From NCBI RefSeq assembly GCF_040529185.1, contig NZ_CP159510.1:2294001-2358000 (forward strand): a stretch of 64,000 nt of DNA, given 5' to 3'. Numbering within the stretch: the first letter of the stretch is position 1; each line of letters opens with the position of its first letter. Below, one piece after another: positions 46,311 through 55,617 of this stretch. The position numbers and the translations under genes are program-made. Below the pieces are notes generated by a model. The model was not told the DNA's origin and ran no database searches. It worked only from the letters and a program-made list of their open reading frames with translations. Origin of the DNA: Sporolactobacillus sp. Y61 (GTDB lineage: Bacteria > Bacillota > Bacilli > Bacillales > Sporolactobacillaceae).

Positions 46311-47495
46311 TCATTTTGTGTGTTTACGAATAAAGTGCTCTATTCTGTCCAGAGCAGTTTCAAATTTTTCGAGCGAAGTCGCATAAGAAAGCCGGATATG
46401 TTCCGGGGCACCGAATCCTGCACCGGGAACAACGGCTACTTTTTCTTCATCAAGTAATGCGGCAACCCAATCTGAAACTGAGCTGAATCCGCAGGAAACA
46501 GCTGCTTTACTGATATCAGGAAATAAGTAAAATGCCCCCTGAGGCTTCAGACAGTCAATACCCGGCAGTGCGATCAGCCGGTCATAAACGGTATTAAGCC
46601 GTTTCTCGAATGCCTGGCGCATCTGTTCCACGCTTTCCTGTGGACCATTATAGGCAGCAATTGCTGCATACTGAGAAGCAGAAGCAGGGTTAGAGGTACT
46701 GTGACTCGCTACATTAGTCATCGCTTTAATCAATTTCGCGTCACCTGCTGCGTAGCCGATACGCCAGCCGGTCATCGCATGCGATTTAGAAACTCCGTTG
46801 ATGACGATCGTGTTTGCTTTCACCTCATCTGAGATCTGAGCGATAGAAAAAAAGGTATTCCCGTTATAGATCAGCTTCTCATAGATCTCATCTGATACGA
46901 TCAGTATGCCATGTTTAAGACAATATTCGGCAACAGGTTCCAGCTCCTCCCGACGATAAATCATGCCGGTCGGGTTACTTGGCGAATTGAGAATCAAAGC
47001 TTTCGTTTTATTAGTCGCTGTTTTTTTCAGGTCATCGACCGATATTTTAAAAGCCTGGTCCTGCGTTGTCTTTATGGGTACCGGTACCCCTCCGGCAAGT
47101 TTAACCTGTTCCGGATAGCTGACCCAGTAAGGTGCGGGAATAAGGACCTCATCTCCAGGATTAAGAAGTGCCTGAAACAGCAGGTACAGAACGTGCTTCG
47201 CTCCGTTACCGACAATAATCTGTGAGGGATCATACAGGAATCCCTGATCACGCTTCAGTTTTCCGATAATCGCCTGCTTCAGTTCAGGAAGCCCGGCTGT
47301 CGGTGTATATTTTGTATGTCCGGCTTTCAGCGCTTTTGTAGCCGCATCAATAATAAAATCCGGTGTATTGAAATCAGGCTGTCCGGCGCCGAGGCCAATA
47401 ACGTCGTAGCCCTGAGCCGCCAGTTCACCGGCTTTCGCAGTGATTGCCAAAGTACTTGAAGGTGTAATTGTTGCAACACGATCTGCTAATTGCAT
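46311..47495 (-). CDS. aspB: Aspartate aminotransferase (class I, PLP-dependent)
   Basis: A 394-residue fold-type I aminotransferase: aspartate plus 2-oxoglutarate to oxaloacetate plus glutamate. The PLP Lys is Lys237 in INGVSKSHAMTGWRIGY. NSPSNPTG, SDEIYEKLIY (Asp and Tyr) and the final HIRLSYATS (substrate carboxylate Arg) are visible. Length equals B. subtilis AspB (393). GGAGG lies before ATG 47495. It sits between ypmB and asnS, so aspartate and asparagine metabolism genes are neighbours, with the structured mini-element between them. Confidence 0.94.
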   Translation of the reverse strand: MQLADRVATITPSSTLAITAKAGELAAQGYDVIGLGAGQPDFNTPDFIIDAATKALKAGHTKYTPTAGLPELKQAIIGKLKRDQGFLYDPSQIIVGNGAKHVLYLLFQALLNPGDEVLIPAPYWVSYPEQVKLAGGVPVPIKTTQDQAFKISVDDLKKTATNKTKALILNSPSNPTGMIYRREELEPVAEYCLKHGILIVSDEIYEKLIYNGNTFFSIAQISDEVKANTIVINGVSKSHAMTGWRIGYAAGDAKLIKAMTNVASHSTSNPASASQYAAIAAYNGPQESVEQMRQAFEKRLNTVYDRLIALPGIDCLKPQGAFYLFPDISKAAVSCGFSSVSDWVAALLDEEKVAVVPGAGFGAPEHIRLSYATSLEKFETALDRIEHFIRKHTK

Positions 47496-47537
47496 GATAT
47501 TTCCTCCCTGTAATCGAAAAGGATATGTGACCGGAAT

Positions 47538-48020
47538 TCAGACATTCAGAATCCTCTGGGCTTCCTTGCCGTTATCAAAGTATATGGCAACATAATTATA
47601 ATTGTTTCTGCTGTTCAGAAAAGTGATCATCCAGACCGGCTGGTTATGAATGGCACCCAGCCGGACAGACTGAATCTTCTTTACATCAAGTTTCATGTCT
47701 GAAAGCGTATGGAGAGCCTGTTTTTCTGTAATTCCCTTATTGGCACCTCTGACGATAAAGTCAGCCTGCTTAGGCTGGTCCGGGACCCAGACGTAAATCC
47801 TTCGACCGTTTCTTGTCCCGTTGACAACCTGATAGGCATCGCTTCCGTGATAGTAGGTGACGGATAAAACGTTTTGAATCCCGTACTGCTGTTTTGCTTT
47901 TTCAGCTGCGGTACCGGCAGCATGATCCAAGTCATTCATATTATGACTGTAAATCTGATAGAAGCCCAGGACGGGCAGAACGAGAATGCACAGGATGCCC
48001 GCTATAATCCAGTTTTTCAA
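47538..48020 (-). CDS. ypmB: YpmB family protein (DUF5590), membrane-anchored
   Basis: A 160-residue protein of unknown function with an N-terminal membrane anchor at residues 4-24 (WIIAGILCILVLPVLGFYQI) and an extracellular PepSY-like alpha/beta part: ITEKQALHTLSDMKLDVKKI, PVWMITFLNSRNNYNYVAIYF, ending GKEAQRILNV. TTG 48020 chosen because AAAGGTGAT is immediately upstream and length becomes that of B. subtilis YpmB (161). The frame to 48089 upstream has no site. It is adjacent to aspB, as in B. subtilis; ypmA and dinG are not seen next to it. Confidence 0.85.
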   Translation of the reverse strand: MKNWIIAGILCILVLPVLGFYQIYSHNMNDLDHAAGTAAEKAKQQYGIQNVLSVTYYHGSDAYQVVNGTRNGRRIYVWVPDQPKQADFIVRGANKGITEKQALHTLSDMKLDVKKIQSVRLGAIHNQPVWMITFLNSRNNYNYVAIYFDNGKEAQRILNV

Positions 48021-48196
48021 AGGATCACCTTTTGCTTTATTATGTAGGGGCGACAAAATCCGGGAACGGACTTGTCGCATGATTACCATTTACCGGCAGA
48101 TTAAGCGTAATCATTCTCTGACCGTCATGCAAGATTTCTTCACAGACAGGGGCAGCAGGACGACAGCCTTCAGCACCATGCCTGACCCGGGTTGGT

Positions 48197-49084
48197 TTAT
48201 GACAGATCCGCGGTATTCGCCGTGATATTATCAATCAGGCGGGCCTGGCGATAGTTAATGGCACACGCAAGAATGAACGGGCCGGAAATGGGATCCTTCC
48301 TTCTGGTCAGTTCCGGATAACTCAGGAGATCAACATAGTCCACAGCACCCAGAACGAGATGACTCGAGTAATAGGACATCACCGCGTCGATAATCTGATC
48401 CCTCCGGCGTTCTCCATTCTTCATGGATAAAAGTCCGGCCTGAAGTCCGCGATACACTTCCGGAGCTTCCTGACGTTCATCGGGCGTCAGGCGAAGGTTC
48501 CTGGAACTGCGGGCGAGCCCGTCAGACTCTCTATTGATCGGACACAAATGCATCTGAATTGAATAATGAAATGAATGGATCAGACTGGAAATGATCGCTG
48601 CCTGCTGGGCATCTTTCATACCAAAATAGACATGATCCGGCTGAATGATATTAAATAATTTTGTCAGCACGGTGGCGACGCCTTCAAAATGACCAGGCCG
48701 ACTGACACCGCAGAGTACATCCGTTTTTGTATGGACACGGACAGTGAAATCCATCCCACTCGGATAGATCGATTGTTCATCAGGCGTAAAAAGTGCATGA
48801 ACACCTGCTTTCTCCGCTATCATGAAGTCTTGATCCAGATGATGAGGGTAATGCTCGAAATCCTCACGATCACCAAACTGCGCCGGGTTCACAAAAATAC
48901 TGGCAATCACACAATCACTGGTTTCGACTGCTTTTCTGAACAGAGACGCGTGACCTTCATGAAGTGAGCCCATGGTTGGAACGAATCCAACTGTTTTCCC
49001 TACGGCCTTCTGTTCCCGTACATAACGGGATATAGAGGCAGGATCGGCAAAAATCTTCAGAATTCCTTTTTTTACCCTTACCAT
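48197..49084 (-). CDS. panC: Pantothenate synthetase
   Basis: PanC joins pantoate and beta-alanine with ATP to form pantothenate, on the route to CoA. The 295-residue product shows GFVPTMGSLHEGHASLF (HxGH nucleotide site), DVLCGVSRPGHFEGVATVL, DHVYFGMKDAQQAAII and SRNLRLTPDERQEA (KMSKS-like). ATG 49084 with AGGAGG 8 bases upstream. In B. subtilis it lies in panB-panC-panD; neither panB nor panD is in this window, so pantoate and beta-alanine must be made by genes elsewhere or acquired. It has a long structured leader. Confidence 0.94.
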   Translation of the reverse strand: MVRVKKGILKIFADPASISRYVREQKAVGKTVGFVPTMGSLHEGHASLFRKAVETSDCVIASIFVNPAQFGDREDFEHYPHHLDQDFMIAEKAGVHALFTPDEQSIYPSGMDFTVRVHTKTDVLCGVSRPGHFEGVATVLTKLFNIIQPDHVYFGMKDAQQAAIISSLIHSFHYSIQMHLCPINRESDGLARSSRNLRLTPDERQEAPEVYRGLQAGLLSMKNGERRRDQIIDAVMSYYSSHLVLGAVDYVDLLSYPELTRRKDPISGPFILACAINYRQARLIDNITANTADLS

Positions 49085-49283
49085 TCTTTTACTTCCTCCT
49101 ATTGTCCATAGGAAGATTGAGCCACCGGCCGGTTGATAAGAAACCTCACCGGAGGCTTTCCTCCGTCCATGTCCGGTGCGGATCATGGCAGACTGTTTGT
49201 GATAAAAGGTTGCGGGTACTGTTTTCCCTTTAAAAAATACGGCCCGTCATCGCAACCTGTATGCACTATTTATTATAGCAAAA
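49085..49283 (-). promoter_or_regulatory. Structured leader and promoter upstream of panC
   Basis: Minus-strand extended -10 TGCTATAAT lies near 49275-49283, with a weak -35. About 180 nt of leader follow. It has a 7-bp stem GGTTGCG (49208-49214) / CGCAACC (49251-49257), and a nested stem CACCGGA / TCCGGTG (49147-49153 and 49172-49178) around GGAGG / CCTCC. The stems are read on the plus strand; they are palindromic in either orientation. Confidence 0.4.
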
Positions 49284-49334
49284 TCAACCGGCCTTTTCGC
49301 CTTGAAAGACTAAAAGTTTTCTGAGTTATCCTGC

Positions 49335-50330
49335 TCAGTTCCATTCAATATCAGCGGAGTAAACCGGTACAATCTGCTGATTGTCCTGCTGAAGGAGTAA
49401 AATTCCTTCAGCATTAATACCAAGCGCCTTACCACGGAGTACCACTCCGCCCGGGCGGCGGATCCGAATGGGTTTTCCAAGACTGATTGCCCTTTTTTCC
49501 CACAAGGGTTTGATGGCAATGAATCCCTTACTGAGAAATAACTGGTATAGAGATTCAAAGATCTCCCAGAATGTTCTGGTGAACCGGGACAGATCATATT
49601 TTCTGCCTGTGATCGAAAACAGGGAACCTGCCTGTCCACGCAAGTCTTCCGGAAAGGCATCAGCTTCAGTATTGACATTGATCCCTATACCCATCACAAC
49701 CGCTTTGACGAAACTTGCCTCAGCCTGAAGTTCTGTCAGAATCCCGACCAGTTTCTGTCCTCGCCAGAGTATATCGTTCGGCCATTTAATGCCGCAGGAG
49801 AAACCCGCCTCTTTCTCGATTGTCTCTGCCGCGGCAACGGCTGCAACAAGGGTCAGCTGCGGCGTTTTTTCAATAGAGAGACCAGGTCTGAGTATCAGGC
49901 TCATGGCGATATTTTTACCACGCTGTGACTGCCAGTTGTGACCCAGACGTCCTCTCCCAGCAGTCTGTTCATTAGTGATCACAACAGTACCGTCTTCTGC
50001 CCCTTCATCTGCCAGACGGAGTGCCTCTTTTTGCGTGGATCCGATTGAATCATAAAATCGAATATGACGGCCGATTTTCCGGGTATGGAGATCGACAGAC
50101 AGGGCCGCCTCATTCAGGCCTTCAGGAGCTCCGGCCAGTTTGTATCCTCTTTTCTGAACAGCTTCAATGGTATATCCCTCATGGATCAGTTCGCGAATAT
50201 GTTTCCATATTGCTGTACGTGAACAGCCAATCTCTTCTGATATACGCTGACCGGACAGAAAACGGTTACGGTTTTCATACAGCATCATTAGAATCGCTTT
50301 TTTTGTTTGGCCTGCCATGTTCTGAACCAT
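49335..50330 (-). CDS. birA: Biotin protein ligase / biotin operon repressor
   Basis: A 331-residue bifunctional protein: it makes biotinyl-AMP and biotinylates acetyl-CoA carboxylase. Residues 1-65 are a winged helix (RISEEIGCSRTAIWKHIREL), so it likely represses biotin genes. The ligase core shows SIGSTQKEALRLADEGAEDG, TNEQTAGRGRLGHNWQSQRG (biotinyl-AMP loop) and CGIKWPNDILWRGQKLVGIL. Start ATG 50330 overlaps the end of cca by 43 bases. Same place as in B. subtilis (birA next to cca). Confidence 0.94.
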   Translation of the reverse strand: MVQNMAGQTKKAILMMLYENRNRFLSGQRISEEIGCSRTAIWKHIRELIHEGYTIEAVQKRGYKLAGAPEGLNEAALSVDLHTRKIGRHIRFYDSIGSTQKEALRLADEGAEDGTVVITNEQTAGRGRLGHNWQSQRGKNIAMSLILRPGLSIEKTPQLTLVAAVAAAETIEKEAGFSCGIKWPNDILWRGQKLVGILTELQAEASFVKAVVMGIGINVNTEADAFPEDLRGQAGSLFSITGRKYDLSRFTRTFWEIFESLYQLFLSKGFIAIKPLWEKRAISLGKPIRIRRPGGVVLRGKALGINAEGILLLQQDNQQIVPVYSADIEWN

Positions 50331-51505
50331 GATTCGATCGCCTCCCGATCATTCGCTATTCTACCGGTCACGACATTTTGCTCAATTTGATTGAGCGCTT
50401 CTTTCATCCAGGGCCCCTGCCGGGCATCCGACCAGGTGAGCAGGTCCCTGCCATTTACAGCGAGTTCACTCCTGCTGTGAATCCGGCAGGAAGCCCAGAT
50501 CCTGTTGATACGGTCCAGGCTTTCACTGAGCCTGTCTCTCCTGATTTGCCCGAAAGCACACAGTAAGCGTTCAACCGACTGGGCATTCCTGAGACCGGCA
50601 ACGTAAATGGATAACTGGCTCCAGGGCTCCCTTTTTCGCTGCTCAAAATAGTACTGCAGTCGGGCTACCGCTTTCCGTCGTGCTCCAGGCCATTTCCACT
50701 CCCGGGCAAATTTTGCAGTATCCCTGAATCCAAGCACAAGAAGGAAAGCGGTCCATCGCTCATCATTTGTCGCAAGTACTGAGAAATCAACCTGATCCGG
50801 CTCCACGGCAGCAGGTTTGTTTTTTATGAGTGGTAAGGCATACAGGCACCCGGTCGTAAACAGAAGTTTTATCGCCTTTGCCCTTGCCGGTCCGTCAAGC
50901 AGTCTGGTCATTTCCTGTTCAATTCGTTCGACAGAGATCTTCCGGAGAAGCGTGGCCTTTTCGGAAAAGGCGGCTTGTTCATCTGAGCCCAAATTGAAAT
51001 TGAGTTCAGAGACAAAACGGATGCCACGCATGATACGCAGCGGGTCTTCTGTGATACGTTCGGCAGGACTGCCGACCATCCGAATTCTTTTTAAAGACAT
51101 ATCTTCTGTCCCGCCAAAAAGATCAATGATGCGTCCTGTCCGTTCCATAGCCAGCGCATTGATCGTGAAATCACGGCGCATCAGATCCTTGTCCAGAGAA
51201 GTTTCAAATGTTACCTTGCCTGGATGACGAAAATCGTAATAATCAGCTTCTGACCGAAACGTCGTGACTTCATAACTGCGCTTTTTGTAAATCACAGTGA
51301 TGGTTCCGTGCCTGATTCCTGTCGGTACCGTCCTTTTAAACAGTGAGATGACATCATCCGGATGAGCTGAGGTGGCTATATCAACATCATGAACCGGCCG
51401 GCCAAGCAGGTAATCACGAACCGCTCCTCCGACCACGTATGCTTCATATCCATGTGAAGTCAGTGTATCCAGAAGGAAGGCGGCGTCAGTAAATGGAAAT
51501 TCCAA
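50288..51505 (-). CDS. cca: CCA-adding tRNA nucleotidyltransferase
   Basis: A 405-residue class II nucleotidyltransferase that builds or repairs the tRNA 3'-CCA. GGAVRDYLLGRPVHDVDIAT carries the G-S turn and catalytic DxD. RRDFTINALAMERTGRIIDLFGG, EDPLRIMRGIRFVSELNF and the helical C-terminal tail follow. Length is that of B. subtilis Cca (397). ATG 51505 has GAGGTGTTGACTTGG upstream. It precedes birA with overlap. In B. subtilis bshA and bshB1 (bacillithiol) stand between cca and mgsA; here cca directly follows mgsA. Confidence 0.95.
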   Translation of the reverse strand: MEFPFTDAAFLLDTLTSHGYEAYVVGGAVRDYLLGRPVHDVDIATSAHPDDVISLFKRTVPTGIRHGTITVIYKKRSYEVTTFRSEADYYDFRHPGKVTFETSLDKDLMRRDFTINALAMERTGRIIDLFGGTEDMSLKRIRMVGSPAERITEDPLRIMRGIRFVSELNFNLGSDEQAAFSEKATLLRKISVERIEQEMTRLLDGPARAKAIKLLFTTGCLYALPLIKNKPAAVEPDQVDFSVLATNDERWTAFLLVLGFRDTAKFAREWKWPGARRKAVARLQYYFEQRKREPWSQLSIYVAGLRNAQSVERLLCAFGQIRRDRLSESLDRINRIWASCRIHSRSELAVNGRDLLTWSDARQGPWMKEALNQIEQNVVTGRIANDREAIESWFRTWQAKQKKRF

Positions 51506-51547
51506 GTCAACACCTCATTCAATTGCCATGGGTTAATCTAAGATCAG

Positions 51548-51967
51548 TTACGCACCCTGTCCGTTATTTTTTGCATGAACCAGTTCACGCCAGTGAAATT
51601 CGCCGCGTCTGAGTGCATGCATCATAATCTCAGCGGATGCCATATTTGTTGCAAGAGGAATTCTGTAGACATCACTGAGTCTCAGCAGTGCGTTGACATC
51701 GGGTTCATGCGGTTGTGCTGTCAGGGGATCGCGCAAAAAAATTACTAAATCCATCTCGTTGGAAGCGATCATTGCGCCAATCTGCTGATCACCTCCGAGG
51801 GGACCGGACTGAAAGCGATGTACCTGCAGCCCGGTTGCTTCCATGACTTTCGTACCGGTTGTACCTGTTGCAAACAGCTTATGCTGTTCAAGCACCGGTT
51901 TGTAAGCCATAGTGAATTGAATCATTTCCGGCTTTTTTTTGTCATGGGCAATTAAAGCAATATTCAT
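51548..51967 (-). CDS. mgsA: Methylglyoxal synthase
   Basis: A 139-residue enzyme converting dihydroxyacetone phosphate to methylglyoxal, an overflow route in glycolysis. [18 protein letters not shown] starts it; [21 protein letters not shown] (phosphate site), [14 protein letters not shown] and [19 protein letters not shown] with the catalytic Asp pair follow. ATG 51967 chosen over ATG 51970: AAGGTGA at the proper distance. Length fits B. subtilis MgsA (137). It lies 40 bases after dapB. Confidence 0.95.
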   Translation of the reverse strand: MNIALIAHDKKKPEMIQFTMAYKPVLEQHKLFATGTTGTKVMEATGLQVHRFQSGPLGGDQQIGAMIASNEMDLVIFLRDPLTAQPHEPDVNALLRLSDVYRIPLATNMASAEIMMHALRRGEFHWRELVHAKNNGQGA

Positions 51968-52007
51968 CATGTCACCTTCTCTCTTAAGCCCTTCTGTGCA
52001 GAGCCTG

Positions 52008-52817
52008 TTAATCCAGCAGATTTTCCAGACCGTAAACCAGTGTGTTGAGTGACATGACGGTACGGACAGCGTAGGTGACACCGGTCATGAATGAAGCCCG
52101 GTCCATGGAGTCATGACGCAGCGTGAGCAATTCGCCTTTGCTGCCGAAGAGCACTTCCTGATGGGCTACAAGACCAGGCAGGCGAACACTGTGAATGCGC
52201 ATGCCATCAAAATCGGCTCCCCTCGCCCCTTTTAACGTTTCACGTTCATCAGGTGCACCCTGTTTCTTCGGTTTCCTGCTTTTTTCAATCAGCTCGGCTG
52301 TTTTAACCGCAGTTCCCGACGGTGCATCTTTCTTTTCGTCATGATGCAGTTCAATAATTTCTACATCAGGAAAATACTTAGCCGCCATCTGACTGAATTT
52401 CATAACCAGGACGGCACCAATGGCGAAATTGGGAGCAATGATCCCGCCAAGCTTTTTTTCATCCATTTGTCTTCTGTAACCGGAGACTTCTTCATTGGAA
52501 AAACCGGATGTCCCGATTACTGGCCGTACGCCAAAATCAATCGCCGCCTGAAGATTTCTTTTTCCCGCCTCCGGATTGGTAAAATCAATCAGGACATCGG
52601 GTTGCTCTGCAGACAGACACTTTTCTATATCATCATACACCCGTGCATGCAGGTCCGGAATACCAAGAAGATGTCCCGCATCTTCTCCGTCATGCCCGTC
52701 ATCCGCCCCTGCAATCAGTTCGAATTCAGGCGTGTTGGAGATCATCCGTACGGTTTCTGAACCCATTCTGCCTCTCAGTCCTGCAACAACAATTCGAATT
52801 TTTTTTTCTTCCACCAT
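52008..52817 (-). CDS. dapB: 4-hydroxy-tetrahydrodipicolinate reductase
   Basis: A 269-residue enzyme of lysine and meso-diaminopimelate biosynthesis, also feeding dipicolinate for spores. [17 protein letters not shown] is the NAD(P)H glycine loop. [29 protein letters not shown] and the substrate/catalytic segment [20 protein letters not shown] (HHxxKxDAPSGTA) follow. ATG 52817 lies 3 bases after the ypjD stop. Length equals B. subtilis DapB (267). Operon ypjD-dapB-mgsA-cca-birA-panC, as in Bacillus apart from missing bsh genes. Confidence 0.96.
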   Translation of the reverse strand: MVEEKKIRIVVAGLRGRMGSETVRMISNTPEFELIAGADDGHDGEDAGHLLGIPDLHARVYDDIEKCLSAEQPDVLIDFTNPEAGKRNLQAAIDFGVRPVIGTSGFSNEEVSGYRRQMDEKKLGGIIAPNFAIGAVLVMKFSQMAAKYFPDVEIIELHHDEKKDAPSGTAVKTAELIEKSRKPKKQGAPDERETLKGARGADFDGMRIHSVRLPGLVAHQEVLFGSKGELLTLRHDSMDRASFMTGVTYAVRTVMSLNTLVYGLENLLD

Positions 52818-52820
52818 GAT

Positions 52821-53162
52821 TTATCGTTTCCTTTCATCACTGATTCGTGTCCAGCGATTTTTATCACGTGTGTTGAATTTAGCCAGCACACGTTCTAAAG
52901 CTGTATCCAGATCAATATGTAAACGGTTAGCCATACAAATGACAACAAACATCAGATCGCCAAGTTCTTCTTCGACCGTTTTCTCCGGCTCTGATGGCTT
53001 TTTCTTCTTCTCGCCGTAATAATGGTTCACTTCCCGTGCCAGTTCGCCAAGCTCTTCCGTCAGCCGTGCCAGGAGAGCAAGCGGCGAGAAATAACCTTCT
53101 TTAAACTGTCTGATGTATCCGTCCACGTCCTGCTGTAATTCTTTCATCGATTTATCCGGCAA
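52821..53162 (-). CDS. ypjD: MazG-like nucleotide pyrophosphohydrolase YpjD
   Basis: A 113-residue all-helical NTP pyrophosphatase. ARLTEELGELAREVNHYYG carries the ExxE motif and EEELGDLMFVVICMANRLHI the ExxD motif that bind Mg2+. NTRDKNRWTRI ends the conserved part. TTG 53162 gives MPDKSMKELQQDVDGYIRQF, aligned with B. subtilis YpjD (MSDKTMKDIQ). First gene of the dapB operon on this strand. Substrate unknown; a house-cleaning role is likely for the family. Confidence 0.92.
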   Translation of the reverse strand: MPDKSMKELQQDVDGYIRQFKEGYFSPLALLARLTEELGELAREVNHYYGEKKKKPSEPEKTVEEELGDLMFVVICMANRLHIDLDTALERVLAKFNTRDKNRWTRISDERKR

Positions 53163-53356
53163 TCCGCATCCCCACTCTCTATAATCTCACTATATTCTAT
53201 CGAATTGTTCGTCCGGAATCAAAGAACTTTACGGGAAAAGCAGAAAAAAGGTACAATATTCTGACCTGATCGTTCAGCTTTCAAAGATGATGTTGAACGT
53301 AAACGCTCTTACGATTATGATTATAGAGGTTATATGTACGGAAAGGTGTGACCTCA

Positions 53357-54253
53357 TTGAATCTACAGTTAAAAACAAAAAATATCCTTTTCATCCTGGC
53401 AGGTGCAGCGATTTATGCTTTCGGACTCGTGAACTTTAACATGAAAAACCAGCTGGCCGAAGGTGGCGTCACTGGTGTGACGCTCATTTTGTATAATTTA
53501 TTTTCCATTGACCCCGGCATCAGTAACATTGTTCTTAACCTGCCTCTGTTTCTTGCAGGATGGAAGTTTTTCAGACGGGATGAATTTATCTATACATTGA
53601 TTGGAACATTTTCACTGTCTTTTTTTCTATTTATATTTCAGTACTGGATCACATTTGATTTCTCACTGAAACACGATCTGTTTCTCGCTGCACTTTTTGC
53701 CGGAGCATTCATCGGCGGTGGACTGGGCATCATTTTCCGATATGGAGGCACAACAGGCGGTTCAGATATTGTCGCCCGGGTCACCCACAAGAAATTTGGC
53801 TGGACCATGAGTAAAACGATGCTGGTCATTGATGTTTCCGTCATCATTCTCTCACTTATTTATCTCGATTACCGGCAAATGATGTATACACTCGTCGGTG
53901 TTTTTGTTGGTGCACGGATGATTGATGTGATTCAGCGCGGTGCGTACGCAGGAAAAGCCATGTTGATTTTTTCGCGGAAGAGTGATGATATTGCCGGAAA
54001 AATCATTTCTCAGCTGAACCGCAGTGTGACGCTGCTTTATGGGAAAGGAGGGTATACCAGGCAACACATCAGGGTCCTCTATTGTGTCGTCAGCCGCAAC
54101 GAAGTGTTTCGTTTAAAAAATCTGATTTTGGAAGTGGACCCGGACGCCTTTGTTACAATAAATGATGTTCACGAGGTCTTCGGTGAAGGATTTACGCTTG
54201 ATAAATCAAATCTTGATCAGTTTCTCGGGAAAAATGAAGTAAACAAAGACTAA
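53357..54253 (+). CDS. ypjC: YitT-family membrane protein (DUF161/DUF2179)
   Basis: A 298-residue protein with about six membrane segments (residues about 11-30, 45-65, 73-90, 104-125, 145-162, 167-185) and a C-terminal soluble DUF2179 domain (SRKSDDIAGKIISQLNRSVT, CVVSRNEVFRLKNLILEVDP, FVTINDVHEVFGEGF). Function unknown; it may move small molecules. TTG 53357 chosen over GTG 53348 (GAAAGGTG at a correct distance). Divergent from ypjD, as in B. subtilis. Confidence 0.9.
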   Translation: MNLQLKTKNILFILAGAAIYAFGLVNFNMKNQLAEGGVTGVTLILYNLFSIDPGISNIVLNLPLFLAGWKFFRRDEFIYTLIGTFSLSFFLFIFQYWITFDFSLKHDLFLAALFAGAFIGGGLGIIFRYGGTTGGSDIVARVTHKKFGWTMSKTMLVIDVSVIILSLIYLDYRQMMYTLVGVFVGARMIDVIQRGAYAGKAMLIFSRKSDDIAGKIISQLNRSVTLLYGKGGYTRQHIRVLYCVVSRNEVFRLKNLILEVDPDAFVTINDVHEVFGEGFTLDKSNLDQFLGKNEVNKD

Positions 54254-54271
54254 TTCAGACCTGCAGACAGT

Positions 54272-55117
54272 CTAACTTTCTGTCTGATTCAATGACCGCT
54301 GCATCAGAAGAGCGCCAACCGCCCCGCTGAACTGTCCGTTTTCCGGGATCATCGGTTCTGTATGACAAAATCTGCTATAGTTCCTGACCAACCTGTGGAG
54401 AAGCGGGTTCCCGCTGAACGCCCCGCCGATATAGACAATCCGGTGTACCTGCTCTTTTTCAGCCGCCAGCACGCTCAGTGTTGTGATCGTTTCGGCTACA
54501 AGCCCGATTACAGAAGCGATAAGATCTGCGTTTGCGGTTGCAGCTTTTTCCACTTTTTCACTGACGTTTCCAAAATTACTGGCTGTCAGATCCCCTGGAA
54601 TCGGAGGCGTGTGCCCTCTGTAAACAGCCGCCACAGTCAGGTCAATATGTGCCCGCTTCCCCTGAAGTGACAGCTCCATCAGCCTGGAAAAGTCATGTAT
54701 CCCTGTCAAAAGTGCAGACAGGCCGAGAATGGTGCCTCCGCCAACACCGGTTCCAGTCAGCCGTTGATTTTTCTCACCTTTAACTAGATGCAGTGAAGTC
54801 CCGGTCCCCACGTTAGTAAGGATAAGCGGATCTGCACTGTCTCGCTCCTGGTGCAGCAGATATTGCACGCCGGTACAGGATGCCTGAAATTCCGGGACGA
54901 TCTGTATCTGTCGTTCCGGCAGCTGAGCCGAAAGGCAGGACGCGCCGCCTCCCGTCATGCTGATAAATCCTTCAGGGTAATTTCTGTGCAGCCACTCAAG
55001 AAAGTGATCTTCTCCCCTCTCAGGGAAAGCTTTCAGGGTCAACTTTTTCCCATCGCTGATCGCAATTTTAATCATTGTCCCGCCAGCATCTATTCCGGCA
55101 ATTTGTCGAACTGTCAC
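54272..55117 (-). CDS. coaW: Type II pantothenate kinase
   Basis: A 281-residue ATP-dependent kinase that makes 4'-phosphopantothenate, the first step to CoA. IAGIDAGGTMIKIAI is the ATP phosphate loop at residues 5-19. The catalytic Glu is in FPERGEDHF (Glu-Arg pair), TNVGTGTSLHLVKG, TGVGGGTILGLSALLTG and VYIGGAFSGN follow. GTG 55117 has GAAGGGA 5 bases before it; an upstream frame to 55144 lacks one. This Staphylococcus-type kinase is not feedback-inhibited by CoA in other species (family knowledge). It pairs in pathway with panC. Confidence 0.9.
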   Translation of the reverse strand: MTVRQIAGIDAGGTMIKIAISDGKKLTLKAFPERGEDHFLEWLHRNYPEGFISMTGGGASCLSAQLPERQIQIVPEFQASCTGVQYLLHQERDSADPLILTNVGTGTSLHLVKGEKNQRLTGTGVGGGTILGLSALLTGIHDFSRLMELSLQGKRAHIDLTVAAVYRGHTPPIPGDLTASNFGNVSEKVEKAATANADLIASVIGLVAETITTLSVLAAEKEQVHRIVYIGGAFSGNPLLHRLVRNYSRFCHTEPMIPENGQFSGAVGALLMQRSLNQTES

Positions 55118-55144
55118 ATAAATCCCTTCACTTTCTGCTATCAT

Positions 55145-55594
55145 TCTATCCGGTGCCGGATTTACATTAAAAAATACTTTCGTTCAGAAGCCACAATACC
55201 TTGTGTTCACTGCACTTACATTCACTGCGTAAAGATGAAACCTTCAACATGGGCGCCCGTTGCCCTTGTCTATCTTATGTATATTCAGGCTGACGAAACG
55301 GCCGCTTGAACAATTGGAATCGCCCGCATCTGCCCTGCTTCTGGCCGAAAACGGTATTTTAACTGCCGTTTCCCTGCCGTTCTTGTACAGGGGCACAGTG
55401 TAATGATCATGACCGACTTTATTCAGTATATCACACCGCCCTGATCACGTATCATCGGAATACGGCCTGCAGTGAACCGTTTACATCTGCTCCGTTCATT
55501 GCCTTTCATTTCGTCTGGCCTGCCCTTCTTTTCTTCACGCGCTTCGGCACATCACGATCCGTCTGCATGACAGGTGAACAACAGAAAGTATTGA
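55145..55594. other. 450-bp gap without a recognised gene
   Basis: Between coaW and the ferritin-like gene. No frame with a start, ribosome site and protein-like content is seen, and no tRNA, riboswitch or repeat is evident. The terminator of the ferritin-like gene begins at 55595. Confidence 0.5.
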
Positions 55595-55616
55595 AAAAAG
55601 CGCTGTTAGGCGCTTC
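55595..55616 (-). terminator. Terminator of the ferritin-like gene
   Basis: Minus strand AAGCGC, loop CTAACA, GCGCTT then TTTT; starts 2 bases past the stop. Confidence 0.75.
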
Positions 55617-55617
55617 T

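Noticed and set aside
48040..48234. 64-codon minus-strand frame between panC and ypmB
   Set aside because: Its start lies inside panC and it has no ribosome site; it does not resemble YpmA, which is expected there.
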